From contig JAZNCE010000120.1 of the NCBI GenBank assembly GCA_045587385.1, positions 62,001 through 126,000 of the forward strand: 64,000 nt of DNA, given 5' to 3'. This DNA comes from SVQP01 sp045587385. GTDB lineage: Bacteria; Bacillota; Clostridia; Oscillospirales; CAG-272. This document shows, piece by piece, positions 28,260-39,087 of this stretch (its first letter is position 1; each line of letters starts with the position of its first letter). Below the pieces are notes generated by a model. That model saw nothing but the letters and a program-made list of their open reading frames with translations, searched no databases and was not told the origin of the DNA. The position numbers were made by a program, and so were the translations under genes.

Positions 28260-28831
28260 AGACCGATCCCCTCCTCTTGAAGTTTTTCGCGAAGGGTTTG
28301 CTTGATGTACGCGATCTGCTTGGAGACCTTGGAGCGACTTACGCCCATTTCGCTTGCAATGTCATCGATCGACTTGCCGAAATAGTATCTTCCAAGGAAA
28401 ATATACCGCTGATCCTTATCAAGGCTTGCAATATACGATTCGATGACCGTGGCGAGCATGTGCGCATCATCCGTTTCGCGCACATCCGCCAGCACGTCCT
28501 CCAGCTCGGAGAGTGATACGGCTTGGCTCATCGCGGCTCTTTTCTGCGCCTTTTGTCTGCGACCGACCATCAAGGACTGGTTGCGGATAATGGCAGCCAA
28601 AAAGGCTTTGAGCAGATACGGGCGTTCGGGCGGAATGGTGTTCCATGCAGCCAGATAGGTGTCGTTGAGGCACTCCTCACTGTCTTGCATATCTTTGAGA
28701 ATATTGTTTGCAATTTTCAGCAAATACGCGCGGTATTTGTCGTCGGTGTGTTTGATAGCATTCTCATTGCGCGCCCAGTATAGCGCAATGATCTCATCGT
28801 CGCTCAGAATGCGGACGTAGTTCGTTTCCAT
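28256..28831 (-). CDS. ECF-type RNA polymerase sigma factor 2
   Basis: 191 residues. Region 2 includes DSEECLNDTYLAAWNTIPPERPYLLKAF and the adjacent IIRNQSLMVGRRQKAQKR; region 4 helix-turn-helix is around IDDIASEMGVSRSKVSKQI. AAAGGAGAATGAT precedes the ATG at 28831. Paired with the LRR anti-sigma gene. Confidence 0.9.
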   Translation of the reverse strand: METNYVRILSDDEIIALYWARNENAIKHTDDKYRAYLLKIANNILKDMQDSEECLNDTYLAAWNTIPPERPYLLKAFLAAIIRNQSLMVGRRQKAQKRAAMSQAVSLSELEDVLADVRETDDAHMLATVIESYIASLDKDQRYIFLGRYYFGKSIDDIASEMGVSRSKVSKQIAYIKQTLREKLQEEGIGL

Positions 28832-28849
28832 ATCATTCTCCTTTCAGCA

Positions 28850-28866
28850 TCCTTCACCCTTATAGA
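28850..28866 (-). promoter_or_regulatory. Conserved leader box of sigma gene 2
   Basis: The minus strand reads TCTATAAGGGTGAAGGA, matching closely the boxes before sigma genes 3 and 4. Probably a -10 element plus initiation region recognised by one of the ECF sigma factors, or a leader signal. Confidence 0.5.
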
Positions 28867-28923
28867 TGCGTTTTTTTAGAAAAAGTGTACGGTTTTGGAA
28901 AAATATTTTTTATTTTTATAAAA

Positions 28924-28947
28924 TCGGTGGGAGCAAGCCCCCACCGA
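28924..28947 (-). terminator. Terminator of the fucosidase operon
   Basis: 8-bp stem TCGGTGGG with complement around an 8-nt loop, 8 bp past the GH29 stop, followed on the minus strand by an A/T-rich tail with TTTTATAAAAAT. Confidence 0.7.
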
Positions 28948-28955
28948 AATCGATA

Positions 28956-29924
28956 TTATTCCTCTCTCTTGCCAACCTCGCGCAGAATTTCAAGCGCAGG
29001 CACGGGAATTCTGCCAAGATGGTCGGGTCCTACGTTCAGCAGGTAGTTGACGCCGCGGGCGTTGAGATGATTCTTGATGCGAATGACCTCGTCTGCATTC
29101 TTCCAGTTATCGTCAAAATACTTAAAGCCCCAGGTATCGTTGAGCGTAGTGGGAGATTCCACCAGTATGTCCTCCATATATTCGTCGGGAATGACGTTGT
29201 CGCCCATGGAAACGTAGTCGCCAAGTCCGTTGCCTATGCGGGAATTCAGCAGGCATTCGGGCTGCAGCTCTTTGACAAGATCGCGCAATTCCTTGGATTG
29301 CTCGGGCGTGATCTGAAAAGGCGTATCACACCAAAGCAGGCAAATATCACCGTACTTGGTCAAAATCTCACGGATCTGCGGCAGGATCTTTGCGCGGAAG
29401 CATTGCTCATAATTCTTATGATCATCGTCCGGGAAATCCCAGTTGTTGGTCCAATGCGTGTCGTCAATATTCAGGTGCGAGGGATGATAACCGCCGCCGT
29501 TGGGCTCATGCCAGTCAAGCTCCTGAGAATAATACAAACCCAGCTTAAGCCCATGCTTTTTGCAAGCCGCTGCGATCTCACCGATCACGTCTCTGCCAAA
29601 GGGCGTTGCGTCTACCACGTTGTAGTTGTCGTACTCGGATTTGAACATGCAAAAGCCGTCGTGGTGCTTACTGGTCACGACCATGTAATTCATGCCCGCA
29701 TCCTTGGCAAGCTTTACCCATTCTTCCGCATCAAAGTAAATGGGGTTGAACGCCTTTGCAAGCTGCGCATATTCCTCGTTCGGAATACGGAAATACGCCT
29801 GCGCCCATTCTGCGATCATACCAATGCGCTTTCCGCGGTGCTCCCCTGCCAGCAGCGAATACAGACCCCAGTGGATCATCAAACCGAATTTGGCCTCTTT
29901 TTTGAACCATTCCTTATTGGTCAT
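28956..29924 (-). CDS. Alpha-L-fucosidase, GH29
   Basis: 322 residues, catalytic domain only; it lacks the C-terminal beta-sandwich found in many homologues. Active-site features: HWG near 18-20, KHHDGF at 86-91, and the nucleophile Asp200 in LLWCDTPF (family WFDG with a Cys replacing Phe). No signal peptide, so it probably acts on imported fucosylated oligosaccharides. It is the last gene of a four-gene operon, 4 bp behind three related small membrane proteins. Confidence 0.88.
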   Translation of the reverse strand: MTNKEWFKKEAKFGLMIHWGLYSLLAGEHRGKRIGMIAEWAQAYFRIPNEEYAQLAKAFNPIYFDAEEWVKLAKDAGMNYMVVTSKHHDGFCMFKSEYDNYNVVDATPFGRDVIGEIAAACKKHGLKLGLYYSQELDWHEPNGGGYHPSHLNIDDTHWTNNWDFPDDDHKNYEQCFRAKILPQIREILTKYGDICLLWCDTPFQITPEQSKELRDLVKELQPECLLNSRIGNGLGDYVSMGDNVIPDEYMEDILVESPTTLNDTWGFKYFDDNWKNADEVIRIKNHLNARGVNYLLNVGPDHLGRIPVPALEILREVGKREE

Positions 29925-29928
29925 TGCC

Positions 29929-30507
29929 TTATTCTCCTATCTTTCCGTTGTATGTAAAGAATTTTGTGTTGTACACGTATGCAACCTCTGCGTTGCCCAA
30001 GCGTCTGACGATATAGAATTTATCGCCGCGCAGCGAGGTATTCTCCAGCCCCTTGGGCGAGATATACATCTCCTTGCTCCAGGCGTACAGCTTATCAGTC
30101 TCGGGCACGCGCCACGTGGCGTTTTGAAACACAAAGACCGTAACGGTTTTGGTATAATGCGTATGCCTTCTGCCAAAGCTACCGGCGGTATGCGGCTCGT
30201 ATACAGTTTCGGTGGTAATGTGCGAGAGCGTGTCGATCTCCACGAGCAGCTCACCGTCATGCTGCACCTCAAAGATCACATCCTGATCTTCCCTGTTTTG
30301 CTTGACGTACAGATAAATGGGAATAATGGCAAGCAGTCCAACCGCGATGCCAAGCAACACGTGTACCAAAACGCCCGCCAAGATCGCCGCAACCCCAATG
30401 GGTATGATCCACACGAGCGTTTTATCGTCGTTTGCATCTGCCTTTTTGACCTCGTTACCAAGCACGTCCTGCCTGATGATCTCGTCTGTCAATATTTCTT
30501 TGGTCAT
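29929..30507 (-). CDS. Two-helix membrane protein of the triplet, copy C
   Basis: 192 residues. Cytosolic N terminus beginning TKEILTDEIIRQD, a pair of membrane helices at about 47-87, then a 100-residue soluble beta-rich domain ending NTKFFTYNGKI. The pattern is shared with the two genes upstream (similar ending YSEKFFTYKE in the next). Family not recognised; it may be a pleckstrin-like or YcxB-like membrane domain. Six bases after the preceding gene. Confidence 0.7.
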   Translation of the reverse strand: MTKEILTDEIIRQDVLGNEVKKADANDDKTLVWIIPIGVAAILAGVLVHVLLGIAVGLLAIIPIYLYVKQNREDQDVIFEVQHDGELLVEIDTLSHITTETVYEPHTAGSFGRRHTHYTKTVTVFVFQNATWRVPETDKLYAWSKEMYISPKGLENTSLRGDKFYIVRRLGNAEVAYVYNTKFFTYNGKIGE

Positions 30508-30513
30508 ATCGTT

Positions 30514-31080
30514 TTACTCCTTATATGTAAAGAACTTTTCGCTGTACAGATCCACGACCGTTTGCGGATCGTTTTTCATTGTCACAATAATATAGGTGTC
30601 CCCGTATTCGGACATCTGCAGCCAGACCGATAATCTTGACGGGCAGCTCGAACCGTTTCTCTTATCGTGATAAATGCGATATTCCTTGCCCTCTTCAAAG
30701 GTGACCACATCATAGCCGTGATCCATCAAGGAATGCCACGGGTCAAACTCCACGAAGCTTAAAAACTTGGCGCGCTCGATGACGACCTGTCCGCCGTCCT
30801 TATTTTTGACCGCGCGGATCAACATGACCGTTTTATATATCAGATATGCGCATACCGCTGCCAGCGCAAGCAGGACAACGCCGCAAAACGCCATAAAACC
30901 CACCGCTTGATCTGCGGGCTCTTTTGCAAGCTCTTTGAACAACCGGGATGCAAAGATCGCAAACACGATTGCCGTGATCACGCCTGCCGCACCGTATATC
31001 GGGAAATAGAAATACGCGCCGCGGTTGAATTTTTTGAGCAGCATTTCCCTTGTAATGACTTCTCTTCTGTCTTCTTGCAC
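30514..31080 (-). CDS. Two-helix membrane protein of the triplet, copy B
   Basis: 188 residues starting at GTG 31080, which has GGAGG upstream, rather than at an ATG inside the previous gene. Helices at about 30-50 and 62-84, soluble domain after. Paralogue of copies A and C by architecture and C-terminal sequence (FFTYKE). Function unknown. Confidence 0.65.
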   Translation of the reverse strand: MQEDRREVITREMLLKKFNRGAYFYFPIYGAAGVITAIVFAIFASRLFKELAKEPADQAVGFMAFCGVVLLALAAVCAYLIYKTVMLIRAVKNKDGGQVVIERAKFLSFVEFDPWHSLMDHGYDVVTFEEGKEYRIYHDKRNGSSCPSRLSVWLQMSEYGDTYIIVTMKNDPQTVVDLYSEKFFTYKE

Positions 31081-31081
31081 G

Positions 31082-31654
31082 TTATCCCTCCGTGTCATCA
31101 ACGTATTCGTACAAAGCCTCGGGATAGATCATCTGCAGCTCCCAGCTCTTTTTCTGATAAATCACCAAAATAAAGGATGCCCCCACACCGAATTTGTCGC
31201 GTGCACGGTTTTTCTCGGACTCTGTCCACAGCCCCTCTTTCATGGTAAAGGTGTTTCCTCGCGCAAATTCAAACACGTCGTATTCGATTTCTTTTAACGT
31301 GTGCGTGCGGTGGCTGTAATAGGTTTCCACGCACTTGCGCACTTCGGTCAGCGTGTCAATCATCACGGTGACGTCGCCCTGCGTAACGCTGTGCTTCTTT
31401 TGATGCATGTCAAAGATCAACTTGACGCCGCCAATGAGCAAAATGGGAATAGCGGCGCATGGAATAATACCAAAAAGAAAGCCAAGCAAAAGATTGACCT
31501 CGCGCCATATCCAATTTGCCGCAAGCAGCATCACCAAAAACGGCACACACGCGCCAAAAGCCGCGAATATCATCATCTGAAATTTGTCGGTCGCGCGCTC
31601 GGTTATGGTTCGCACTATATCAGATCTTTTCAGTATCTTTCTCTGCTCTGTCAT
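31082..31654 (-). CDS. Two-helix membrane protein of the triplet, copy A
   Basis: 190 residues from the ATG at 31654, preceded by AAGGAGAAG; a longer start at 31807 lies before the promoter and is rejected. Two strong membrane helices at about 27-46 and 50-70, then a soluble domain with EVRKCVETYYSH. First gene of the fucosidase operon. Confidence 0.7.
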   Translation of the reverse strand: MTEQRKILKRSDIVRTITERATDKFQMMIFAAFGACVPFLVMLLAANWIWREVNLLLGFLFGIIPCAAIPILLIGGVKLIFDMHQKKHSVTQGDVTVMIDTLTEVRKCVETYYSHRTHTLKEIEYDVFEFARGNTFTMKEGLWTESEKNRARDKFGVGASFILVIYQKKSWELQMIYPEALYEYVDDTEG

Positions 31655-31687
31655 ACGCTTCTCCTTGCTTTGACAATCATTATACAC

Positions 31688-31716
31688 ATTATACCAAATA
31701 CAAGCGCAAATGTCAA
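31688..31716 (-). promoter_or_regulatory. Promoter of the membrane-triplet/fucosidase operon
   Basis: Perfect consensus TTGACA, 17-nt spacer and TATAAT on the minus strand; a second TATAAT follows 5 bp later. Consistent with a strong housekeeping-sigma promoter, not ECF control. Confidence 0.85.
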
Positions 31717-31737
31717 CAAATCGCAACAAAAAGAGAT

Positions 31738-31762
31738 GCCCCGACGGAAATTCCGTCGGGGC
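31738..31762 (-). terminator. Terminator of anti-sigma gene 3
   Basis: 11-bp stem GCCCCGACGGA with a 3-nt loop, 13 bp past the stop, followed on the minus strand by ATCTCTTTTTG. Confidence 0.85.
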
Positions 31763-31775
31763 TTGCGTATGTCGT

Positions 31776-34108
<2,333 letters not shown>

Positions 34109-34112
<4 letters not shown>

Positions 34113-34693
34113 ACCGTGTAGCCCTCCTTTTCCAGTGCACTTTTCAAGGAAGTCCTGATGTAGGCAACGTCTGCATTGACAGTAGAGCGGGCAACGCCAA
34201 GCACCTGCGCGATCTCGTCAAGAGGTTGCGCATCGTAATAACGGGCAAAGAATACGTATCTCTTTCGTTCGTCCAGCGTGCGCAGCCATGCGCTGATCAC
34301 CTCGGCAAGCTGCGCTGCATCACTTTCGGTGTAATCATCGCCATCCTCAAGGGCATATCCCTGCAGATCCTCAAAGGATGCAACAAAGCATGGCGGTATG
34401 CTCTTTTTGCGGTGCTTTTGACGGTAACGGTCAATTGCCTGATTACGCATGATGCTGCCAACAAATGCTTGCAGCACGCGCGGACGTTTGGGCGGAATGG
34501 CATTCCACGTGTCTAAATAGGTATCGTTGAGGCATTCCTCACTGTCCTGCATATCCTGCAGGATATTATATGCTGTTTTGAGCAGATAGCTGCGATATTT
34601 GATGTCCGTATGCTTGATCGCGGCTTCATCCCGCGCCCAATACAGCTCAATGATCGCTTCATCGCTGAGCATATAGCTGTTTTCTTGCTTCAT
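34109..34693 (-). CDS. ECF-type RNA polymerase sigma factor 3
   Basis: 194 residues. Region 2 has DSEECLNDTYLDTWNAIPPKRP and IMRNQAIDRYRQKHRKKS; region 4 has PLDEIAQVLGVARSTVNADV. Starts after AAAGGAGAAGC. Co-transcribed with the LRR anti-sigma gene. Confidence 0.92.
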
Positions 34694-34712
34694 AATGCTT
34701 CTCCTTTATATG

Positions 34713-34729
34713 TCCTTCACCTATATAGA
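34713..34729 (-). promoter_or_regulatory. Conserved leader box of sigma gene 3
   Basis: Minus strand TCTATATAGGTGAAGGA, preceded by CATCG, so that CGTCTA-like -10 bases typical of ECF promoters (here CGTCTATA) are present. Strongly similar to the box before sigma gene 2. Confidence 0.5.
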
Positions 34730-34776
34730 CGATGATTTGTCGGGAAACGTCCGACGTTTTTTGAAAATTTTTCAAA

Positions 34777-34802
34777 AAACGGGCGAAAAATTTCGCCCGT
34801 TT
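34777..34802 (-). terminator. Terminator of asnS
   Basis: Stem AAACGGGCGAAA and its complement with a 2-nt core loop, followed on the minus strand by TTTTTTGAAAAATTTTC, 10 bp past the asnS stop. Confidence 0.85.
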
Positions 34803-34812
34803 CTGTTTTTGA

Positions 34813-36207
34813 TTAATATTCTGCGTTGCCAACCGTTCTGGGGTAAGGAATGACGTCGCGGATGTTGGAAACACCGGTCAAGTACATGATAATACGCTCA
34901 AAGCCCAGACCGTAGCCTGCGTGCTTGGTGCCACCGTACTTGCGCAGGTTGACGTACCACCAGTAGTCCTCTTCCTTCAGGTTGCACTCTGCCATTCTTT
35001 CAAGCAGAACGTCCAGTCTCTCTTCTCTCTGGCTACCGCCGATGATCTCACCGACACCGGGAACCAGCAGGTCCATAGCGGCAACGGTCTTGCCGTCGTC
35101 GTTGAGTCTCATATAGAAGGACTTGATCTCCTTGGGATAGTCAATGACGAATACGGGACAGCCGTAAACCTGCTCGGTCAGGTATCTCTCGTGCTCGGTC
35201 TGCAGATCGCAGCCCCAGGATACGGGATACTTGAAGTCTGCGCCCGACTTGGACAGCAGCTCAACAGCCTCGGTATAGGTCACCTTCTTATATTCGCTCT
35301 TGGCAAGCGTGTTGAGTCTTTCCAGCAGGGTCTTATCCACAAAGCTGTTAAAGAAGTTGAGCTCGCGCTCGCAGTTTTTCAGCACGTGCTTGATGATATA
35401 CTGGATCATATCCCATGCAAGCTGCATGTTGTCGTTCAGATCGGCAAATGCGATCTCGGGCTCGATCATCCAGAACTCTGCCGCATGACGCGCGGTGTTG
35501 GAGTTCTCTGCACGGAAGGTAGGACCAAAGGTATAAATGTTACCAAACGCCATAGCGTAGGTCTCGCCCTCCAGCTGACCCGAAACGGTCAGGTTAGCGG
35601 ACTTGCCAAAGAAGTCCTGCGAATAATCGATCTTGCCGTCCTCGGTCTTGGGCGGGTTCTCCATATCCATGGTAGTCACGCGGAACATCTCGCCTGCGCC
35701 CTCGCAGTCGGATGCGGTGATCAGAGGGGTGTGTACGTATACGAATCCGCGCTCGTGGAAGAAGGTGTGGATTGCATAAGCAACCTCGCTGCGTACGCGG
35801 AAAACTGCGGAGAACAGATTGGTTCTGGGACGCAGATATGCCTGCTCACGCAGATACTCCACGGTATGACGCTTCTTCTGCAGAGGGTAATCGGGAGTGG
35901 AGGTGCCTTCTACCTCAACGGAGATAGCCTTGATCTCAAAGGGCTGCTTCATTTCGGGAGTCAGCTCCACGGTACCGACAACGACCAGCGATGCGCCAAC
36001 GTTCTGCTTTGCAATCTCGGTATAATTGTCGATCTTATCTCTCTCAAAAACGATCTGTGCGCCGGTAAAGCAGCTACCGTCGTTGAGATCGATAAAGCCA
36101 AACGCCTTGCTATCACGAATGCTTCTTGCCCAACCGCCAAGCACGACCTGCTTGCCGGAGTAGGCTTCCATATCTTCATAAATGCTTCTGATCAGATCTC
36201 TTTTCAT
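34813..36207 (-). CDS. asnS: Asparaginyl-tRNA synthetase
   Basis: 464 residues. OB-fold anticodon domain (VVLGGWARSIRDSKAFGFIDLNDGS), then class IIb core with motif 2 FRAENSNTARHAAEFWMIEPE region and motif 3 GLGFERIIMYLTG. Charges tRNA-Asn with asparagine. AAGGAGC ribosome site. It follows a lipoprotein gene by 22 bp, probably in the same transcript. Confidence 0.96.
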   Translation of the reverse strand: MKRDLIRSIYEDMEAYSGKQVVLGGWARSIRDSKAFGFIDLNDGSCFTGAQIVFERDKIDNYTEIAKQNVGASLVVVGTVELTPEMKQPFEIKAISVEVEGTSTPDYPLQKKRHTVEYLREQAYLRPRTNLFSAVFRVRSEVAYAIHTFFHERGFVYVHTPLITASDCEGAGEMFRVTTMDMENPPKTEDGKIDYSQDFFGKSANLTVSGQLEGETYAMAFGNIYTFGPTFRAENSNTARHAAEFWMIEPEIAFADLNDNMQLAWDMIQYIIKHVLKNCERELNFFNSFVDKTLLERLNTLAKSEYKKVTYTEAVELLSKSGADFKYPVSWGCDLQTEHERYLTEQVYGCPVFVIDYPKEIKSFYMRLNDDGKTVAAMDLLVPGVGEIIGGSQREERLDVLLERMAECNLKEEDYWWYVNLRKYGGTKHAGYGLGFERIIMYLTGVSNIRDVIPYPRTVGNAEY

Positions 36208-36229
36208 TTCTATTGCTCCTTGCTAATAA

Positions 36230-36961
36230 TTACTGTCCAAATCCGCCTAAAAGACCGCCAAGCTGTCCGTAACCGGGGATCATTTCCTCAAGAATGCCGT
36301 CCATGTATCCGTCATTCCCCTTCATGGCGTTATATACCGACTCGTAAATGGCATCGTATATCGCACCGCCAACAACCTCATTGATGCGTTCCACAACGGA
36401 GTTTGCCACAGCCTCCGCGGTTTTATCTGCGATATAGTCGCGCAAATCGTCCGCATCATCCTCGGGCAGCTGCTCCTCGGTGGTCTCCTCATCTGTCGGC
36501 TGCTCGGTGGTCTGCTCGGTCTTTTCGAAGCGATCTTCGATCCAAGCCTTGATCAGCCCTTTGATAAACTCGGAGGTCGAGCTGCTGCCTATGTATAGAT
36601 CCAACACCTCAGCGATGATCTTCTCATAGTCATAATCGCCGTTGCCAAGTCCGCCAAGCGAACCCAACAGATCCTCCACTATGCCGCCATATTCGGTGGT
36701 CACTTCCTCGGTGGTCGGCTCTTCGGTGGTTTGCTCGAACTTACCGATTGCTTCTAAGATCGACTCTGCCATCTGGTTCTTGAGATCCTCGATCTCTTGA
36801 TCGGAAAGCTCAGGTTCTGTCTCTATTTCCGTTTCTTTTTCGGTCTCGCGTTCTGTTTCCTTGGGGTCGTCTTTATTATCCTTGTCACCGCATGCGGCAA
36901 GCACGGACACAGTCATCAGCAACACAAGCAGCAATGCAACAAGTCTCAAATACTGTTTCAT
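36230..36961 (-). CDS. Acidic lipoprotein of unknown function
   Basis: 243 residues. Signal peptide with lipobox LAAC at Cys24 places it on the outer face of the membrane. Then come low-complexity Glu/Thr linkers and two segments rich in Ile/Ala/Gly. No family recognised. The same style of Thr-Glu linker is seen in two other lipoproteins of the window. Why it is co-transcribed with asnS is unclear. Confidence 0.75.
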   Translation of the reverse strand: MKQYLRLVALLLVLLMTVSVLAACGDKDNKDDPKETERETEKETEIETEPELSDQEIEDLKNQMAESILEAIGKFEQTTEEPTTEEVTTEYGGIVEDLLGSLGGLGNGDYDYEKIIAEVLDLYIGSSSTSEFIKGLIKAWIEDRFEKTEQTTEQPTDEETTEEQLPEDDADDLRDYIADKTAEAVANSVVERINEVVGGAIYDAIYESVYNAMKGNDGYMDGILEEMIPGYGQLGGLLGGFGQ

Positions 36962-37007
36962 ATGTTTGCTGTTCCTTTCTCTATCAGGTATTTATAAAAC
37001 ACTAATC

Positions 37008-37036
37008 ATTATAACATTATTTATCCGTAATGTCAA
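37008..37036 (-). promoter_or_regulatory. Consensus promoter of lipoprotein-asnS
   Basis: Perfect TTGACA-17-TATAAT on the minus strand, about 47 bp before the lipoprotein start. Confidence 0.85.
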
Positions 37037-37082
37037 CCTTTTTACAAAAATACAGTAATTTCCTTGCGTTTTTTCACGCGAA

Positions 37083-37115
37083 AAAAGCCTGTTCCCGATT
37101 GAGAAACAGGCTTTT
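37083..37115 (-). terminator. Terminator of the seven-gene operon
   Basis: 11-bp stem AAAAGCCTGTT with an 11-nt loop, followed by TTCG, 5 bp past the stop of the glycosidase-like lipoprotein gene. Confidence 0.8.
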
Positions 37116-37119
37116 CGGT

Positions 37120-39075
37120 TTATTCATTGTATTCTATGATGACAGATACGGAGGTTGAGTCAAACGCGTTGCTCTTATTCATGTTAATGACCAAAGCAAT
37201 GCGATCACCCTTTTTGACATCTATCTCCAACGCACCGTCAAATACTTCGCCCGGGGAAAGCAGCACGTAGCCGTCCTTGCCGTCAAGCAACGGTTCACCG
37301 TTCTTGAGGATGGCATACATCACACCGTCGCTCTGATCGGATACGATACTGAGTGTGGGCTTATACTGCATTACGCCGTCCACGGGTGCTTCAAACACCA
37401 GTGCAGCGTCGTAGGAATCCGGGTGCATGCTGCCTTTTGCAATCAAGGTAAATGCAGCCTTGCCCTGCCAGCGCGCATTTTGTGCGTCCCAGGTCATTTC
37501 GGTAAACTGGCCGCGCTTTTGATGGTAGCTCATATAATACCAGTTGCCTTTTCCCTGCTCTGTTGAAAAGCCGCTTGGGAATGCGTAAAAGCTGTTGGGC
37601 TGGTCGATCACCTTATCGGAAAGATCATCCTTGACCGTGATGTTGACAAACTCTCCATCCTTGGCAAGCGCGTAGTAGCTTGTGATAAATGCACCGGGAT
37701 TGCCCTTGCGCAAAAGATCCGTCAGCGAGATCTCCATAGCGGGCTCAGTCAGCGTGGTGTCAATCACCTCAGGAACGTTATTGCCAAACCACGTGTCAAT
37801 CAGCTGCTTCCATACCCATTCATAATCGCGGTAGTTTTGGTCAATTTCCCAGTTTGCAATACTCAGATAGGTGCAACCGCGCGCATACGCATCCATTCCC
37901 TGATCCAAATACTTCTCGGGCGTGGCACCGGTCTGTCGCGGTCCATCGATCTCCTGAGCAAGCATGATATGCGGTGCAAACGTACCATTAGAATAATCCA
38001 AAGAAAATTCATGCTCGGTGTTGGGACCGTCATCAATCCAAACCACGTCGGCAAGCTCGGCAAGATCTGCTGCCGCCAGCGTACCGCGAGAGAGAGAAGC
38101 AGCGTCATGAATTGCGCCAAATTGCAGCGCATACTTACTATCGGGGCTGATCTGCTTTTGCGCAACAGCCAGCGCGTCGATCATTTGCTTGAGCTTTTGG
38201 TGGCGGAACTGATACCAAAGCTGACCGAGGTGATCGGATGCAACGGTAGACGGCGGCACAACCTGATCAAATGCGGTGTAATCCGTACCTGTTACTGCAT
38301 TCAGCGCATGGATATCTGCAAATTTTTCCTGCAGAAATGCGTGGAACTGTGCTTTTGCAGGTTCGGAATAGTCATATTCCCCTGCGCACCAGTATTCACT
38401 TTCCGCATACTGCGAAAATGCGGGCAGATAGAACAGTACGTCGGATGCATACTTTGCCTCGTACCGCTCGACAGCTGCTGCATAAAATGCTACGGCGGCA
38501 TTGACAGCACTTTCGGAACAGAATGAGATCATGGTGCGCATACCGTCGATAGAGCCACCCTTGCAAAGATTGCCGCTCGGATCGTACATCATCTGATCAA
38601 GTCCGATGATCTTATCGTCAGCACGGCGAGTCAGGTCAATGGAAATGGCAACCTTGAGCCCCTTTGTCTTGACCACGTATTCGATCATGGGATCGAATGC
38701 AGAAAAATCATACTCGCCTGCCTTGGTGGATTCCATGCGGCTCCACGGAATATGCACCTTGATGGCATTAAATCCGGTCTCGGCAGCAGCATCCACAATG
38801 GATTCAAATTGCGCCTGCGACATGGGAGTAAAGTTCCAGATACGGTAGATAAAGTATCTCTCGCCTACGTTACGCGGATCATTCACGACGGTTTCCTCCT
38901 GGGTGGTGTCTTCTTGCGCGTCTGTCGTTTGCTCGGGGTTCGCGGTAGTATCCTCTTGGGTGCTCTGCTCTTCACTCGATTGCTCGGGAAGCTGCTCGGA
39001 CGGCGTTGTGGTGCACGCCACCGTGCCAAGGCAAAGCGCAAGCAGCAGCAAAAGTGCGATCTGTCTTACGTTCAT
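37120..39075 (-). CDS. Glycosidase-like lipoprotein (clan GH-A type, GH42-like)
   Basis: 651 residues. Signal peptide with lipobox GTVAC at Cys21, acidic Gln/Glu/Thr linker, then a catalytic TIM barrel from about residue 70: RIWNFTPMSQAQFESIVDAAAETGF, NAIKVHIPWSRME, LPAFSQYAESEYW, VVWIDDGPN and LAQEIDGPR. This resembles GH42-like or beta-amylase-like proteins but I cannot assign the family; the catalytic Glu candidates are in FSQYAESEYW and LAQEIDGPR. C-terminal 150 residues look like a beta-sandwich carbohydrate-binding domain. Last gene of the operon. Confidence 0.72.
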   Translation of the reverse strand: MNVRQIALLLLLALCLGTVACTTTPSEQLPEQSSEEQSTQEDTTANPEQTTDAQEDTTQEETVVNDPRNVGERYFIYRIWNFTPMSQAQFESIVDAAAETGFNAIKVHIPWSRMESTKAGEYDFSAFDPMIEYVVKTKGLKVAISIDLTRRADDKIIGLDQMMYDPSGNLCKGGSIDGMRTMISFCSESAVNAAVAFYAAAVERYEAKYASDVLFYLPAFSQYAESEYWCAGEYDYSEPAKAQFHAFLQEKFADIHALNAVTGTDYTAFDQVVPPSTVASDHLGQLWYQFRHQKLKQMIDALAVAQKQISPDSKYALQFGAIHDAASLSRGTLAAADLAELADVVWIDDGPNTEHEFSLDYSNGTFAPHIMLAQEIDGPRQTGATPEKYLDQGMDAYARGCTYLSIANWEIDQNYRDYEWVWKQLIDTWFGNNVPEVIDTTLTEPAMEISLTDLLRKGNPGAFITSYYALAKDGEFVNITVKDDLSDKVIDQPNSFYAFPSGFSTEQGKGNWYYMSYHQKRGQFTEMTWDAQNARWQGKAAFTLIAKGSMHPDSYDAALVFEAPVDGVMQYKPTLSIVSDQSDGVMYAILKNGEPLLDGKDGYVLLSPGEVFDGALEIDVKKGDRIALVINMNKSNAFDSTSVSVIIEYNE

Positions 39076-39087
39076 AGCGTCTCCTTA

